Shown here one piece after another: positions 48,625-59,100 of a stretch of DNA of 64,000 nt; position 1 is the first letter of the stretch, and the number at the start of each line of letters is the position of its first letter. The notes below the pieces were generated by a model. That model had not been told where the DNA came from, did no database searches, and was given only the letters and a program-made list of their open reading frames with translations. The stretch is from Streptomyces sp. NRRL WC-3605 (GTDB taxonomy: Bacteria > Actinomycetota > Actinomycetes > Streptomycetales > Streptomycetaceae). The stretch spans positions 319,064-383,063 of the forward strand of contig NZ_LLZN01000091.1 in NCBI RefSeq assembly GCF_001509795.1, written 5' to 3'. A program made the translations under genes and the position numbers.

Positions 48625-48969
48625 GTGGACCTGTCAGACGAAGGCGAAGCACTCGACCGGGCATGGGTGGAGTTGGCCAACAACGTGGTCGGCATCCTGC
48701 ACGGCTGCCGCGACGCCTCCCCCATAGCAGAACGCTTCGTCCGAGCTGGCTGGAGATCCAGTTCCTCCTCCTGGTACGGCTACGAGGTGGGAACGTCGTG
48801 GTGCGAGGTGGAACTGGACCCCGTGGACGGCCCAGACGTCCTACTGAACGGGGTGGTAGCCCCACACCGTTTCGACGACCTCGTCGCCCTCCTCAACCGC
48901 TTCGGACTGACGTACACCCTGGAACTGCACGACGGGAACGGCACCCTGATCCGCGAGATTCGACCCTGA
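48625..48969 (+). CDS. Small hypothetical protein
   Basis: The 114-residue acidic protein opens (GTG) MDLSDEGEALDRAWVELANN and has GWRSSSSSWYGYEVGTSWCEVELDP then PHRFDDLVALLNRFGLTYTLEL. It looks like a folded alpha/beta protein of a kind common in Streptomyces, perhaps an immunity- or SUKH-like fold, but I have no firm family. Single gene before the island. Confidence 0.65.
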   Translation: MDLSDEGEALDRAWVELANNVVGILHGCRDASPIAERFVRAGWRSSSSSWYGYEVGTSWCEVELDPVDGPDVLLNGVVAPHRFDDLVALLNRFGLTYTLELHDGNGTLIREIRP

Positions 48970-49453
48970 CCCGCCGCAGTGTGCGCCAGACACCCGGCTG
49001 CACGGTGACCGCAATCTCAAATCACGTCTCAGACCCCGACCCACGACTGCCGCAGAAGCCACAGACCCGGCCACCCGAGCACCACGCGCCCGCACCTAGC
49101 AGGCCCCTTCAACGCTTCGGCTCGTGCCGACACTTTCGTGCTTGCGTGGTGCCTCTCGCGAGTCCGACTGCGCACACGGCTCCGGAGGCCGTCGGCATCT
49201 CGGGTGTTCCGGCAGGTCAGAGACCTTACGACAGTGTTGGGTGACTTGCTCGTCCACGGATGGTCCACGACGCCATGCAATGAGCTGATGTGGGCCACCG
49301 GCATGGACGACGCGTTGATGTACCCACCGGCAGGTAGGACGATGCGGGGCCGTCGGCAGAACTAGTAGGCGGCATTGTCGGCGGCCTGCAATACCATTAT
49401 GCCCAGGTTGAGGGGCGACGCCGCGTGCGCGGCGTCTGGGCGGGAGGAGGGGC
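48970..49453. other. 484-base junction before the defence island
   Basis: This stretch has no convincing gene. The plus-strand ORF at 49138-49365 has no ribosome site and unusual composition. No tRNA gene or integrase is visible. Codon use and base composition differ on the two sides, so the left boundary of the acquired segment probably lies here. Confidence 0.45.
49415..49434 (+). promoter_or_regulatory. Perfect palindrome before the DUF499 gene
   Basis: GACGCCGCG and CGCGGCGTC flank TG, giving an almost closed 20-base palindrome. It ends 19 bases before the ATG and just ahead of the GGAGGAGGGG ribosome site. It could be an operator or an mRNA hairpin controlling the defence operon. Confidence 0.5.
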
Positions 49454-52400
49454 ATGGCAGCGTCGAGCCTGGTGGCTCTGCGGAAGGCGTGTGTTCCGCG
49501 GGAGGACGTTCTCGAAGGCGGATTGGCGGAGAACCACTTCGCAGCACAACTGGACAAGGTGGTCCGCGACGCGGAGCACTATCCGGTGTATGGCGACGCG
49601 GAGGCATTCTTCGCGCAGACCTACCCCACGAGTGGTTTGAAGACGCTGCTTACCAAAACCTTCGGTCGCCTGACCGGAGCGAAGGGTGTCGCGGGGGAGA
49701 ACGGCGTGCTTCGCCCGACGACTTCATTCGGTGGCGGTAAGACCCACGGCCTGACCGCGGTCTACCACCTCGCCAAGGGTGCCCGTCCGTCCAACATTGC
49801 CGAGTTCCTCGACCCGAGCCTGCTTCCCGACGGCCCGGTCCAGGTCGCGGCCCTGGTCGGCGACGCCCTCGACCCCACTGCGGGCCTCGAGACCAGCGGC
49901 CATCGCACCTACACGATGTGGGGCGAAATGGCCGCCCAGATTGGCGATGACGCGTTCGCGGCGATGGAGGCCAACGACACCCAACGCACGGCCCCGGGCA
50001 CCGCCACGATCAAGGCCGCCTTCGGCGGCAAGCCGACAGTGGTGATCGTCGACGAGATCTCCAAGCACCTGCGTATTTTGACCTCCTCCGGCAGCGAGGA
50101 CGTACGCCGCATGGCCGGCGCGATCCCCGCCTTCCTCGGCAACCTCTTCGAGGTCGCCTCCGACCCGACCAACAAGGTCTCGGTCATCATCACCTTGGCT
50201 GCGACCACCAACGCGTTCGGTGCGGAGACCACCGAGATCAGCGAGCTGACTGGTGAGGAAAGGGAGAAGACCGACGCCGCCAACGCCGCCTCGGTCAAGG
50301 CCGCCCAGGAGACCGGGGACGTGCTGACCCGCGCGGTGCGGCCGAGCGCGGTGATCACGCCGGCCGATGACAACGAGATCGGAGAGATCCTCAAGAAACG
50401 CCTCTTCACCTCCGTCGACGAGGGCGCCGCCAGGGCAGCCGGGGAGGCCTACCGGGACTTCTACCAGCAGCTCGCCAAGACCGAGCAGCTCGCCGGCGGC
50501 GCTGAGCACCCGGCTTCCTATGGCGACCTGGTTACTAAGACCTACCCGTTCCACCCCGAGCTGGTCCGCGTCCTCGATAAACGCCTGGGCAACATCACCG
50601 ACTTCCAGCGCGCCCGCGGCGCCCTGAAACTTCTGGCCGAGGTCGTGGCCAACATCTACGCCACCGACGACGACACAGCTATCGTCAACGTCGGCGACAT
50701 CGACTACTCCAACGAGCCGGTCCTCAACCACCTCACCGACGGCCTCGGTCGCGCCGAGTACGCGAGCGTGGCCAAGGGCGACTTCGCCTCAAAGGCCTCC
50801 CACGCGGCTGTCGTCGACGCCGATGTCTTCCCCGGCAAGCCTGCCTACGCCACCCGCGTGGCCCGCACCGTGTTCACCCACTCCCTGGAAATGGCCTCCA
50901 CCGCAGGCGCAGGCCGCAACGACTGGCTGGTCGGCACGCTGCGCCCCGGCGAGGACGCCACCATCTACGAGAAGGCGCTCACCGAGTCGGAGAAGGTCTT
51001 CTGGCACCTGTCGTACGACGGTGCCCGATGGCGCTTCAACATCGAGCCCAACGTCAACGCCATCATCGAAACCGAGAAGCGCAACGTCGCCAACACCGTG
51101 GTCGCCGCGGAAGTCGACAGCCTGATACAGAAGGCGTTCGCCAACGACGGCGGCGTCACCGCGATCCATTTCCCGTCAGGCCCTGCCGAAATCCCAGACA
51201 AGAACGCGCTGCGCGTGGTCGTGCTCGACCACGATGTCGTCACCGTCGACTTGCGCCACGCCGACCAGCCGCCGGCACAGATTGTGGAGATGCTCGACAA
51301 GGTCGGCTCGGTCGGCGCGCTGCGCAAGTACCGCAACTCCCTGGTTTTCGCCCTGGCCGACGCCGAGCAGGTCCACGCGCTCAAGGACCGCGCACGTGCC
51401 CTGATCGCCTCCAACAACCTCGCCGCCGATTCCCACCGGCTGGGTCAGTTCAGCGAGGAGGTTCGCAAGAAGGTCGAGGCCTACGACAAGGAGGCCCGCC
51501 TCCAGGCACGCATCGCGGTCACCCGGTGCTTCAAACACATCTACTACCCGGCCGACGAGAAGACCACTGGCTACCTGCGCCATCGCGAGCTCCCCGCCCA
51601 GGCCCAGGGCGACCCGAAGAATGCCACCTCCGCAGTCATCACCCTGCTGACCGACGAGGACAAGATCCGCACCAGCCCGTTCACGGCCTCCTTCCTGCGC
51701 GCCCGTACCTGGGCCAACAAGGAAGCCACGAGCACGGCTGCGATCTTTGACTACTTCTGGGCCGACCACAAGGTCGCCATCGTCCGCAACCCCTCCCTGC
51801 TGCGGGACGCGATCGTCAACGGCGTCAACCACGACAACTGGGTCTACTACGACTCCGCCAGTGGCAAGGCTTACACGGCCAACAACCAGGCTGGTATGTC
51901 GATCACCTTCAGCGCCGACACCGAGGTCATGACCATGACCGAGGCGCAGAAGCGCGGCCTGTTGGTCCGCAAACCCACCCAGACCGACCTCCGCTCGGTG
52001 CTCACCAAGGACCAGCTCACCGGCGCCGACCTCCGCGCCCGGCTCGAAGCCGCCTGCGGCGGCGAGCCCTCCAAGACCGAGGTCCTCGACTTGCTGGCCA
52101 CTGCCGTCCAGTCCAGCGAGTACGGCTGGTTCGTCGTCACCGACACCGAGCCTGCCGCTGGCGTCCGGGCGCTCTCGCCCTCGGCGATCAAGGACAAGGG
52201 CCTCGACACCCTCCGCATCCTGCCGCGCGAGACCGCTGACCAAATCGGTGTCGAGGTCCCCACCCGCACCGTCCCCTCCAAGACCTTCACCGCGAACGGC
52301 CCCGGCGGAGCGGCCATGCAGACCCTGCTCGACGCCGTCTCCGACTACACGATCCGCACCATCTCAACTCTCACTTTGAAGACGAGCGCGGATGCCGCCT

Positions 52401-52735
52401 CTGGCACGAGCGACATCGACCTCGCCGTCGCCTCGCTCGGCATGCTGCAGAAGCAGACCATCACGGTTCGCTCCACCATCCGCGCCGAGTACAAGGGGCT
52501 CACTGGAGGCGGCATCCAGTTCCAGGGCACCGCCGAGCGCGCCGACTTCCAGATGGCCTATGGCCACGCCAAGAGGGCGCTCACCGCCGCCACGAAGGTG
52601 GTCGGCGACGTCACCCTCACCTTCCGGTTCAACCCGGGACTCGACGTCGGCGACCCGCAGTTCGCGCAGATCCACGACGTGATCAAAAAGCTCGGCATCA
52701 AGAGCACAACAATGACGGCGGAGGTGACCAAGTGA
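49454..52735 (+). CDS. DUF499-family ATPase of the defence operon
   Basis: A 1,093-residue protein of the DUF499 (PF04465) P-loop family. The N-terminus has AEAFFAQTYPTSGLKTLL, the Walker A-like SFGGGKTH at 91-98 and Walker B VVIVDEI at 196-202. The remaining 850 residues are mixed helices and strands with no motif I can name. DUF499 proteins recur in phage-defence operons beside DUF1156 methylases and helicases and are large ATPases of the BrxC/PglY kind. First gene of the rightward operon; its stop is four bases from the overlapping next start (ATGACC/GTGACC region). Confidence 0.9.
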   Translation: MAASSLVALRKACVPREDVLEGGLAENHFAAQLDKVVRDAEHYPVYGDAEAFFAQTYPTSGLKTLLTKTFGRLTGAKGVAGENGVLRPTTSFGGGKTHGLTAVYHLAKGARPSNIAEFLDPSLLPDGPVQVAALVGDALDPTAGLETSGHRTYTMWGEMAAQIGDDAFAAMEANDTQRTAPGTATIKAAFGGKPTVVIVDEISKHLRILTSSGSEDVRRMAGAIPAFLGNLFEVASDPTNKVSVIITLAATTNAFGAETTEISELTGEEREKTDAANAASVKAAQETGDVLTRAVRPSAVITPADDNEIGEILKKRLFTSVDEGAARAAGEAYRDFYQQLAKTEQLAGGAEHPASYGDLVTKTYPFHPELVRVLDKRLGNITDFQRARGALKLLAEVVANIYATDDDTAIVNVGDIDYSNEPVLNHLTDGLGRAEYASVAKGDFASKASHAAVVDADVFPGKPAYATRVARTVFTHSLEMASTAGAGRNDWLVGTLRPGEDATIYEKALTESEKVFWHLSYDGARWRFNIEPNVNAIIETEKRNVANTVVAAEVDSLIQKAFANDGGVTAIHFPSGPAEIPDKNALRVVVLDHDVVTVDLRHADQPPAQIVEMLDKVGSVGALRKYRNSLVFALADAEQVHALKDRARALIASNNLAADSHRLGQFSEEVRKKVEAYDKEARLQARIAVTRCFKHIYYPADEKTTGYLRHRELPAQAQGDPKNATSAVITLLTDEDKIRTSPFTASFLRARTWANKEATSTAAIFDYFWADHKVAIVRNPSLLRDAIVNGVNHDNWVYYDSASGKAYTANNQAGMSITFSADTEVMTMTEAQKRGLLVRKPTQTDLRSVLTKDQLTGADLRARLEAACGGEPSKTEVLDLLATAVQSSEYGWFVVTDTEPAAGVRALSPSAIKDKGLDTLRILPRETADQIGVEVPTRTVPSKTFTANGPGGAAMQTLLDAVSDYTIRTISTLTLKTSADAASGTSDIDLAVASLGMLQKQTITVRSTIRAEYKGLTGGGIQFQGTAERADFQMAYGHAKRALTAATKVVGDVTLTFRFNPGLDVGDPQFAQIHDVIKKLGIKSTTMTAEVTK

Positions 52736-53211
52736 CCCTGCCTCAGCGCGCGACGACCGCCCCGAGCCGACGGCTCGCTGCTGTCGCCGGCGCCCGCGGT
52801 TTCCGTCTCATCGTGAAGCCCGGCCGCGGCGAGACCTACGGCCTCACCATCGAGGAGACTTTTGGCGAGTTCGCCTCCGTCCTCGCCACGGCCGTCGTCA
52901 CCCTCACCCCGCAGCAGACGGGCCGCGTCGTCGACGCACTCTTCGCTGCCGTGAAGCGGTCGGGCCATCAGCCCAGCGTGCTGGCCTTCACCCGCAAGGC
53001 ACCCATCCGGCTCACCGAACCCGACGGCGTACGCCTGGCCCTGATCCTGCTGGCCACCCAGCCCATCGCCAAGCATGAGCGCGTCCGCGCACTCGTCGCC
53101 GGCATCAACGCCATGAGCACCGAGGAGACCTACTACTGGTACTCCAAGTGCATCGGCGTCGACGCCAGCCGCGCCCGCAAGGCGCTCCGGACTCTCCTCT
53201 CTGACAACTGA
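52732..53211 (+). CDS. Unrecognised 159-aa protein of the defence operon
   Basis: This protein begins at GTG 52732, overlapping the DUF499 stop (GTGA). It is basic at the N-terminus, with RGFRLIVKPGRGETYGLTIEETFGE, PQQTGRVVDALFAAVKRSG and TEETYYWYSKCIGVDASRAR. It looks like a compact alpha/beta protein with a C-terminal helical region that could bind DNA. I find no named family; it is not the DUF3780 protein sometimes found in such operons. Conserved position between the ATPase and methylase genes suggests a bridging subunit. Confidence 0.85.
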   Translation: MTLPQRATTAPSRRLAAVAGARGFRLIVKPGRGETYGLTIEETFGEFASVLATAVVTLTPQQTGRVVDALFAAVKRSGHQPSVLAFTRKAPIRLTEPDGVRLALILLATQPIAKHERVRALVAGINAMSTEETYYWYSKCIGVDASRARKALRTLLSDN

Positions 53212-53223
53212 AAGAGCCACCCC

Positions 53224-56130
53224 ATGAGCACCAAACCACGTGTCCTCATCGAGGACTGGCTCCCCGTCGCCGAGCTCGGCATCGAGTCGCGCCGCGAACG
53301 CGGCGCCGCCTCCGCGCTCCCCCCGCTCTCCTTCCTCCACATCTGGTGGGCCCGCCGCCCCCTCGTCGCCTCCGCCGCTGTCGCTCTCGCAGGTGTCCTC
53401 CCGGCGTGGTCCGAGGAACTCGCCAATGCGTTTCCCGACGCCGTCGAGCTCCAGGACGAGGCCGCCTACCGTCGCTGGCTCCTCCACCTCGTCGGCATCT
53501 GGGGTGACCCGATCATCGCCCGCCGCATGTACGACGTCGCTGTCGCGACAGGCCAGCGGATCCCCAACCCTTACACCTACAAGCAAGCGTTCCGGAACGC
53601 GATCCCGCGCACGGACATCGACCTGCTCCATGCGGTGCTGATCCACACCTGGGGCGAGCTGCCAGTGGTCGCAGACCCGACCGCCGGTGGCGGTTCGATT
53701 CCGTGGGCCGCCAGCCGACTCGGGCTTCCAGTCGTTGCCAACGACCTCAACGGCGTGGCCGCGAGCGTGCTCAAAGCAGGAGTCGAGATCCCCGCGACCC
53801 GCGGGCTCGACCTTCTTCCGGAGCTTAAGAAGTGGGGTGGCATCCTCGTCAATCGCGTCGAGGAGCGCCTTAAGGAGTACTTCCCAAGCGGCAAGGCTGA
53901 GACAGTAGCGACTTACCTGTACGCCAACGCCATCCCCTGCCCTCGTACCGGCCGCCTCGTACCGCTCTTGCCCGACAAGTGGCTCCGTAAGACCGCAGGC
54001 AAGGAAGCCGCCGTCCGGATGCTCACCGAGTACGACGGTGTCGAGCTTTCCGAGCCGATCTTCGAGGTCGTCCTCGGCAAGGACGTCGACACGACCGACG
54101 CCGCCGCCGGCACCACCGCCCGCGGCAAGGCCATTTCACCCTACGATAACCTCGTCATCGACGGCGACGACATCAAGCAGGCCGCCCAAAGCGGCCAGAT
54201 GAAGCAGGTCCTCTACGCGGTCGCCATCCGCAAGCCGTCCGGCGAACGCACCTTCCGCGCCCCCACCCAGTCAGACCTCGACGCCATCGTCGCCGCAGAA
54301 GCCAAGTACGCCGAGGTAAAGGACGTCTGGATTGCCACCGGTATCCTGCCGAGCGAAGCAATTCCTGACCTGATCCCCAAGCACGAGATCCGGCCCTACG
54401 GCTTCACCTACTGGACCGACATGTTCACTCGGCGGCAGGCACTCGTCCAAGGGGTCTTCGTCGAGGAGTTCGCCAGCCTCGAAGCCGAAGTCCGCGAGGC
54501 ACTTGGTGAGGACGCCACCGACGTCTTGTTCCAGTTGGCTCTGATGCAGGGCAAGGCTCTGAACTGGAACTCGCGCCTGTCGTCTTGGGACGTGTCACGT
54601 CAGAAGATGCGCAGCGTATTCGACCGCCACGATTTCTCATTCAAGTGGACCTTCGCCGAGTTCGAGGGTGCTCGCGCGCTCTTCTCGTGGTGTCTCGACC
54701 AGCTCACCGACGCTTACGGCGGTATCGCGCGCCTGCTCGATGAGACCGGAGTCTCGCTAGCGGACGCCAACGATCGATTGCCGCGGCAGGTGACTGTCCT
54801 GCAGGGAAGTGGCGCAAGCCTGGCCCTTCCCGACGGCGTCGTGACCCACGTGTGTATGGACCCGCCGTACTACGACAACGTGATGTACGCCGAGCTGGCC
54901 GACTACTTCTACGTTTGGGAAAGGCGCACTCTCGGCCGGCTGGTTCCTGACTACTTCCACGACGACCTTACCGACAAGGACAACGAGGCTGTCGCCAACA
55001 TCGCCCGTTTTCTGACGGCGGGCAAGCGTCGCCAAGAGCTCGCTGACCTCGACTACGAGTCGAAGATGACCAGTATCTTCGCCGAATGCCGCAGAGTCCT
55101 CGCCAGCGATGGTGTGCTCTCGGTGATGTTCACGCACAAGAAGGCAAATGCATGGGACACCCTGGGCATGGGCCTTCTACAGGCAGGATTCACCATCGAG
55201 ACCTCGTGGCCGGTCAACACCGAGACTGAAGTTGGGCTCAACATCAGGGCTCTCAACTCAGCCCAGTCGACCATCATGTTGGTGTGCCGCAAGCGCGAAG
55301 ACCGTGAGGGTGACGCGAAGGTCTATCTCGATGACATCGAGCAGGACGTTCGTCGTGCAGCCCGTGAGGCCGCGATGCGTTTCCAGCACGGCGGGATTGA
55401 GGGCGTCGACCTACTGCTCTCGACGTATGGCCCGACACTCTCGGTGATCTCGCAGAGCTGGCCGGTCTACTCCTCGACCCCGGACGAGGATGGCCGCGAC
55501 AAATTGCTGCGACCCGAGGACGCCCTTGCTCTGGCCCGTGAGGAGATCGTGGACCTGCGCCGTTCCCGCCTGGTCGGTAAGGCGGCGAAGGTCGACACGC
55601 TCACCGACTTTGTGCTACTGGCCTGGGACACCTTCGCTGCCCGCCAGTTCCCCTTCGACACTGCCCGCCTCTTGGCGCTCGCCGTCGGTGGGCTCGACAT
55701 CGACGCGCTCGAGCGGGCCAAGGTAGTCGTCAAGTCCTCGGGTAAGGTCACCCTACTCACCCCGAGCGAGCGAGTGCGGCGCGGTGGCGACTCCGACGCC
55801 CCCGGCGTACGGCCCGAGGCTGCCTCGTTCGACTACATCATCGACGCGGTCGACACGACCCTGTACATCGCCGAGCACGATGGCATGCCAGCGGCGAAGC
55901 GATTCCTCGACAAGCACGGCTACACCAATGACGCAGGGTTCATCTCCACCCTGCAGGGTCTGGTGAATGCGATGCCGCGAACCAGGCTCAAGGAAGAGTG
56001 GGTTCTGCCGGAGGCTGGGCGCCTTGACATCCTGTGCACGCTCTACTTCCCCGACGTGACTCTGCCGGAGGCCACCGACGTGGCCACGCTGGTCGAGGAC
56101 AAGCCCGACGCGCTCTTTGAAATGGAGTGA
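53224..56130 (+). CDS. DUF1156 DNA (adenine) methyltransferase of the defence operon
   Basis: The 968-residue protein opens with the DUF1156 signature GIESRRERGAASALPPLSFL then HIWWARRPL. A SAM-binding loop is at 151-160 (DPTAGGGSIP), and the catalytic motif IV DPPYYDN at 546-552. This puts the protein in COG1743, the PglXI-type adenine methylases. The zinc ribbon usual after the first third (CPxC..GxxxPL) is reduced to CPRTGRLVPLLPDKWL, with one cysteine. It would methylate host DNA as the self mark. It starts 12 bases after the 159-aa gene; the helicase start overlaps its stop. Confidence 0.92.
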   Translation: MSTKPRVLIEDWLPVAELGIESRRERGAASALPPLSFLHIWWARRPLVASAAVALAGVLPAWSEELANAFPDAVELQDEAAYRRWLLHLVGIWGDPIIARRMYDVAVATGQRIPNPYTYKQAFRNAIPRTDIDLLHAVLIHTWGELPVVADPTAGGGSIPWAASRLGLPVVANDLNGVAASVLKAGVEIPATRGLDLLPELKKWGGILVNRVEERLKEYFPSGKAETVATYLYANAIPCPRTGRLVPLLPDKWLRKTAGKEAAVRMLTEYDGVELSEPIFEVVLGKDVDTTDAAAGTTARGKAISPYDNLVIDGDDIKQAAQSGQMKQVLYAVAIRKPSGERTFRAPTQSDLDAIVAAEAKYAEVKDVWIATGILPSEAIPDLIPKHEIRPYGFTYWTDMFTRRQALVQGVFVEEFASLEAEVREALGEDATDVLFQLALMQGKALNWNSRLSSWDVSRQKMRSVFDRHDFSFKWTFAEFEGARALFSWCLDQLTDAYGGIARLLDETGVSLADANDRLPRQVTVLQGSGASLALPDGVVTHVCMDPPYYDNVMYAELADYFYVWERRTLGRLVPDYFHDDLTDKDNEAVANIARFLTAGKRRQELADLDYESKMTSIFAECRRVLASDGVLSVMFTHKKANAWDTLGMGLLQAGFTIETSWPVNTETEVGLNIRALNSAQSTIMLVCRKREDREGDAKVYLDDIEQDVRRAAREAAMRFQHGGIEGVDLLLSTYGPTLSVISQSWPVYSSTPDEDGRDKLLRPEDALALAREEIVDLRRSRLVGKAAKVDTLTDFVLLAWDTFAARQFPFDTARLLALAVGGLDIDALERAKVVVKSSGKVTLLTPSERVRRGGDSDAPGVRPEAASFDYIIDAVDTTLYIAEHDGMPAAKRFLDKHGYTNDAGFISTLQGLVNAMPRTRLKEEWVLPEAGRLDILCTLYFPDVTLPEATDVATLVEDKPDALFEME

Positions 56131-59100
56131 GGTTGGCCGAGCACGACGACACCCTATTTCCCGGTGCCGCCGTTAAGCCGGCGGCACCGGCGCAGGACGG
56201 TCTCTTCGACCACGATCCTGCCACGGCCGAGGACTCCTTCCGCAGCCTCACGCTGAAGGCGATGTACTCGCCCGACGACGCACCGTTCGAGACGTTCTAC
56301 GAGCCGCTGCTTTCAAGGGCTGTCGCCTACGACCGTGCGGTCGGCTACTGGTCCGGGGCAGAGCTGCAGTACGCCGCCCAGGGCACGGCGTACTTCATCG
56401 CCGGTGGCGGCGTGATGAGACTCATCGTCGGCGCTCAGCTCGGAAAGAAGGACGTCGACGCGGTGCTCTCCGGCACTCCGCTCGACGATGTGGTCGCCGA
56501 GCGTTTACTGGCTGACCCTGGCCTGGAGGGTACGAAGATCGTGCAGAGCGACCACCTCAGCGTGCTGGCCTGGATGGTCGCCAACGACCGGCTCCACATT
56601 CGGGTCGGCATCCCGGTCGACAAGCACGGCCACCTGCTCACCCACCAGGAGTCGGGCCGCTACTTCCACACCAAGTACGGCATCTTCACAGACCGCTACG
56701 GCCAGAAGGTCGCATTCAGCGGCTCGAACAACGCCTCGGTCACCGCATGGGTGAAGAACCACGAGACCTTCGACGCCTACCGCTCCTGGCGTACCGAGTC
56801 CTGGGAGGACTACGGCGATCCCAAGGAACGAGCCTTCGAGCGGCACTGGCGTGCCAACCCCGACGAGGGTTGGGCGATCATCGACCTGCCCACCGCCATC
56901 CGGAAACACCTGATAGAGCACGCTCCTGACACTCCGCCGTTCCCCTTTGACACGTTCGTGCCGCAGCCGAGGCGGGAGGACGCCGATCACGAGGCATCGC
57001 CTGTCGACGTGGACGCCGATATCCAGGCGGCCTGGGACGAGCTGGTCGCTCTCCGGGATGCGCCGAAGCAGTCGGCATGGACTGGTGTGGGCACAGCGTG
57101 GGCTCAGCCGCTGCCGCACCAGGCCGAGCTGATCCACAGGGTAGTGTCGACGTATCCGCGCGGCTATCTCTTCGCCGACGAGGTCGGTCTCGGCAAGACC
57201 GTCGAGGCAGGCATGGTGCTGCGTGAGCTCTTCACCTCCGGTCGGGCGAAGAAGGCGCTGCTGCTTGTGCCTGCCTCGGTGATGAAGCAGTGGCAGGAAG
57301 AGCTCCACGAGAAGATGAACCTCGACGTCGCCCGATACGACAAGGGCGGCTTCATGGACCGGTTCGACCAGCCCATCGCGACCGATCCGAAGGCGAATCC
57401 GTGGTCGGCCTTCCCGATCGTGCTCGCCTCCTCCCATCTCGCTCGCCGCCGCAGTCGCCGTACCCAGATCCTGGACGCCGGACCGTGGGATGTCGTCCTC
57501 GTCGATGAGGCCCATCACGCCCGCCGCCGCGGCTCCAAGGCGACCGACACTCCCAATTCCCTGCTTGCGCTGCTCCAGGAGATGAAGAAGCGCGACCTGT
57601 GGCGTGCGCTCTACCTCGCTTCGGCGACCCCGATGCAGATGCACCCCCACGAGGCCTGGGACCTCATCGAGCTTCTCGGGCTGCCGGGCAAGTGGGGTGA
57701 GCAGGCGTTCTTCTTCACGCAATACTTCACCTACCTCGGCGACCCGCCCGAGAGGCGCGGGTGGAAACTCATCTGTGACATGCTGGAGGACTACTTCTCC
57801 GATCCACTCGCCGAACGCGACACTGAGCTGGAGCGGCAGGTCGACAACGCACTCGGATGGGCCGACGCGTGGACGGTGACCGGGATGGCCGGCAACCCAC
57901 CCTCACCGGACCTCAGGGCACAGTTCCCCAACGCCACCTCCGAGTGGATGGATAAGTGGGCCCGCCGCCACACCCCGATACGCGATCGGGTCTTCCGCAA
58001 CACCCGCAAGACCATGCGGGCCTACCAGGCGGCCGGCATCATCCCGGCCTCGATCGTCATCCCGTACCGGTACGTCGCCGACGAGTTCATCCCCCTGGCG
58101 CCGAACGAGCGGAAGCTGTATGAGCGCATCGAGGAATACATCCGCCGCCACTACAACGCGTACAAGTCCGACAAGGCCACCAAGGCCCTCGGCTTCATCA
58201 TGACCGTCTACCGGCGTCGGCTGACCTCCTCCTTCGAAGCGATCAAGCAGTCCCTGCAACGCCGCCTCAACGTACTCGAGCAGGGCAAGAGCCTCGCCGA
58301 CCTCCTCACCGATGACGACGGCGTCGACCTGGAGAACTCCCTCTTCGACCCCGAGACCTTCGACGTCCGCGCTGACCGCCTCAAGAAGGAGATCGGCGAG
58401 CTCCGCGCCTTCCTCAACGACCTCGGCGATATCACCGGCGAAGACACCAAGGCCCAGCAGCTCGTCAGGGACCTGGCCGAGTCGTTCAAAACGTATGACT
58501 CCGCAGTGGTCTTCACCCAGTACACCGACACCATGGACTACGTCCGCGAGCGCCTCCTGACCGCCGGCTACTACAAGCTCGGCTGTTACTCCGGCCGCGG
58601 TGGCGAGATCTACGATCCCGTAGAGAGGAAGTGGACCCCGGTCACTAAGGCCGAGATCAAGGCCCGATTCCGCAACGGCGATATCGAGGTGTTGATCGGC
58701 ACCGACTCGATGAGTGAGGGCCTCAACCTGCAGACGTCGGGCCGCCTCATCAACTACGACATGCCCTGGAACCTGATGCGCGTCGAGCAGCGAATCGGCC
58801 GTATCGACCGCATCGGCGCCACCTACGAGCGCCTCCAGATCAGCAACTATTTCTACAAAGACACCGTCGAGGAGCAGGTTTATAAGGGCATCAAGGAGGA
58901 CTTCGACGACTTCACCAACATCCTCGGCGGCGCCGCCCCTGTCCTCGGCACCGTCGAGAAGGTCATCGAAGACCTTGCCCTCGCCGCAAACCTCAGCAAC
59001 GAGGTCATCGCCAGTGAGATCGCCGTCATCCGAACCCAGATCGACGACATCAACAACCAGCCCGTCAGCGCCGACGACCTCGGCACCCCCGACGACATCA

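Noticed and set aside
49138..49365. 75-codon plus-strand ORF before the defence operon
   Set aside because: No ribosome site, no overlap with the operon, and a Trp/Met-rich stretch that looks non-coding.
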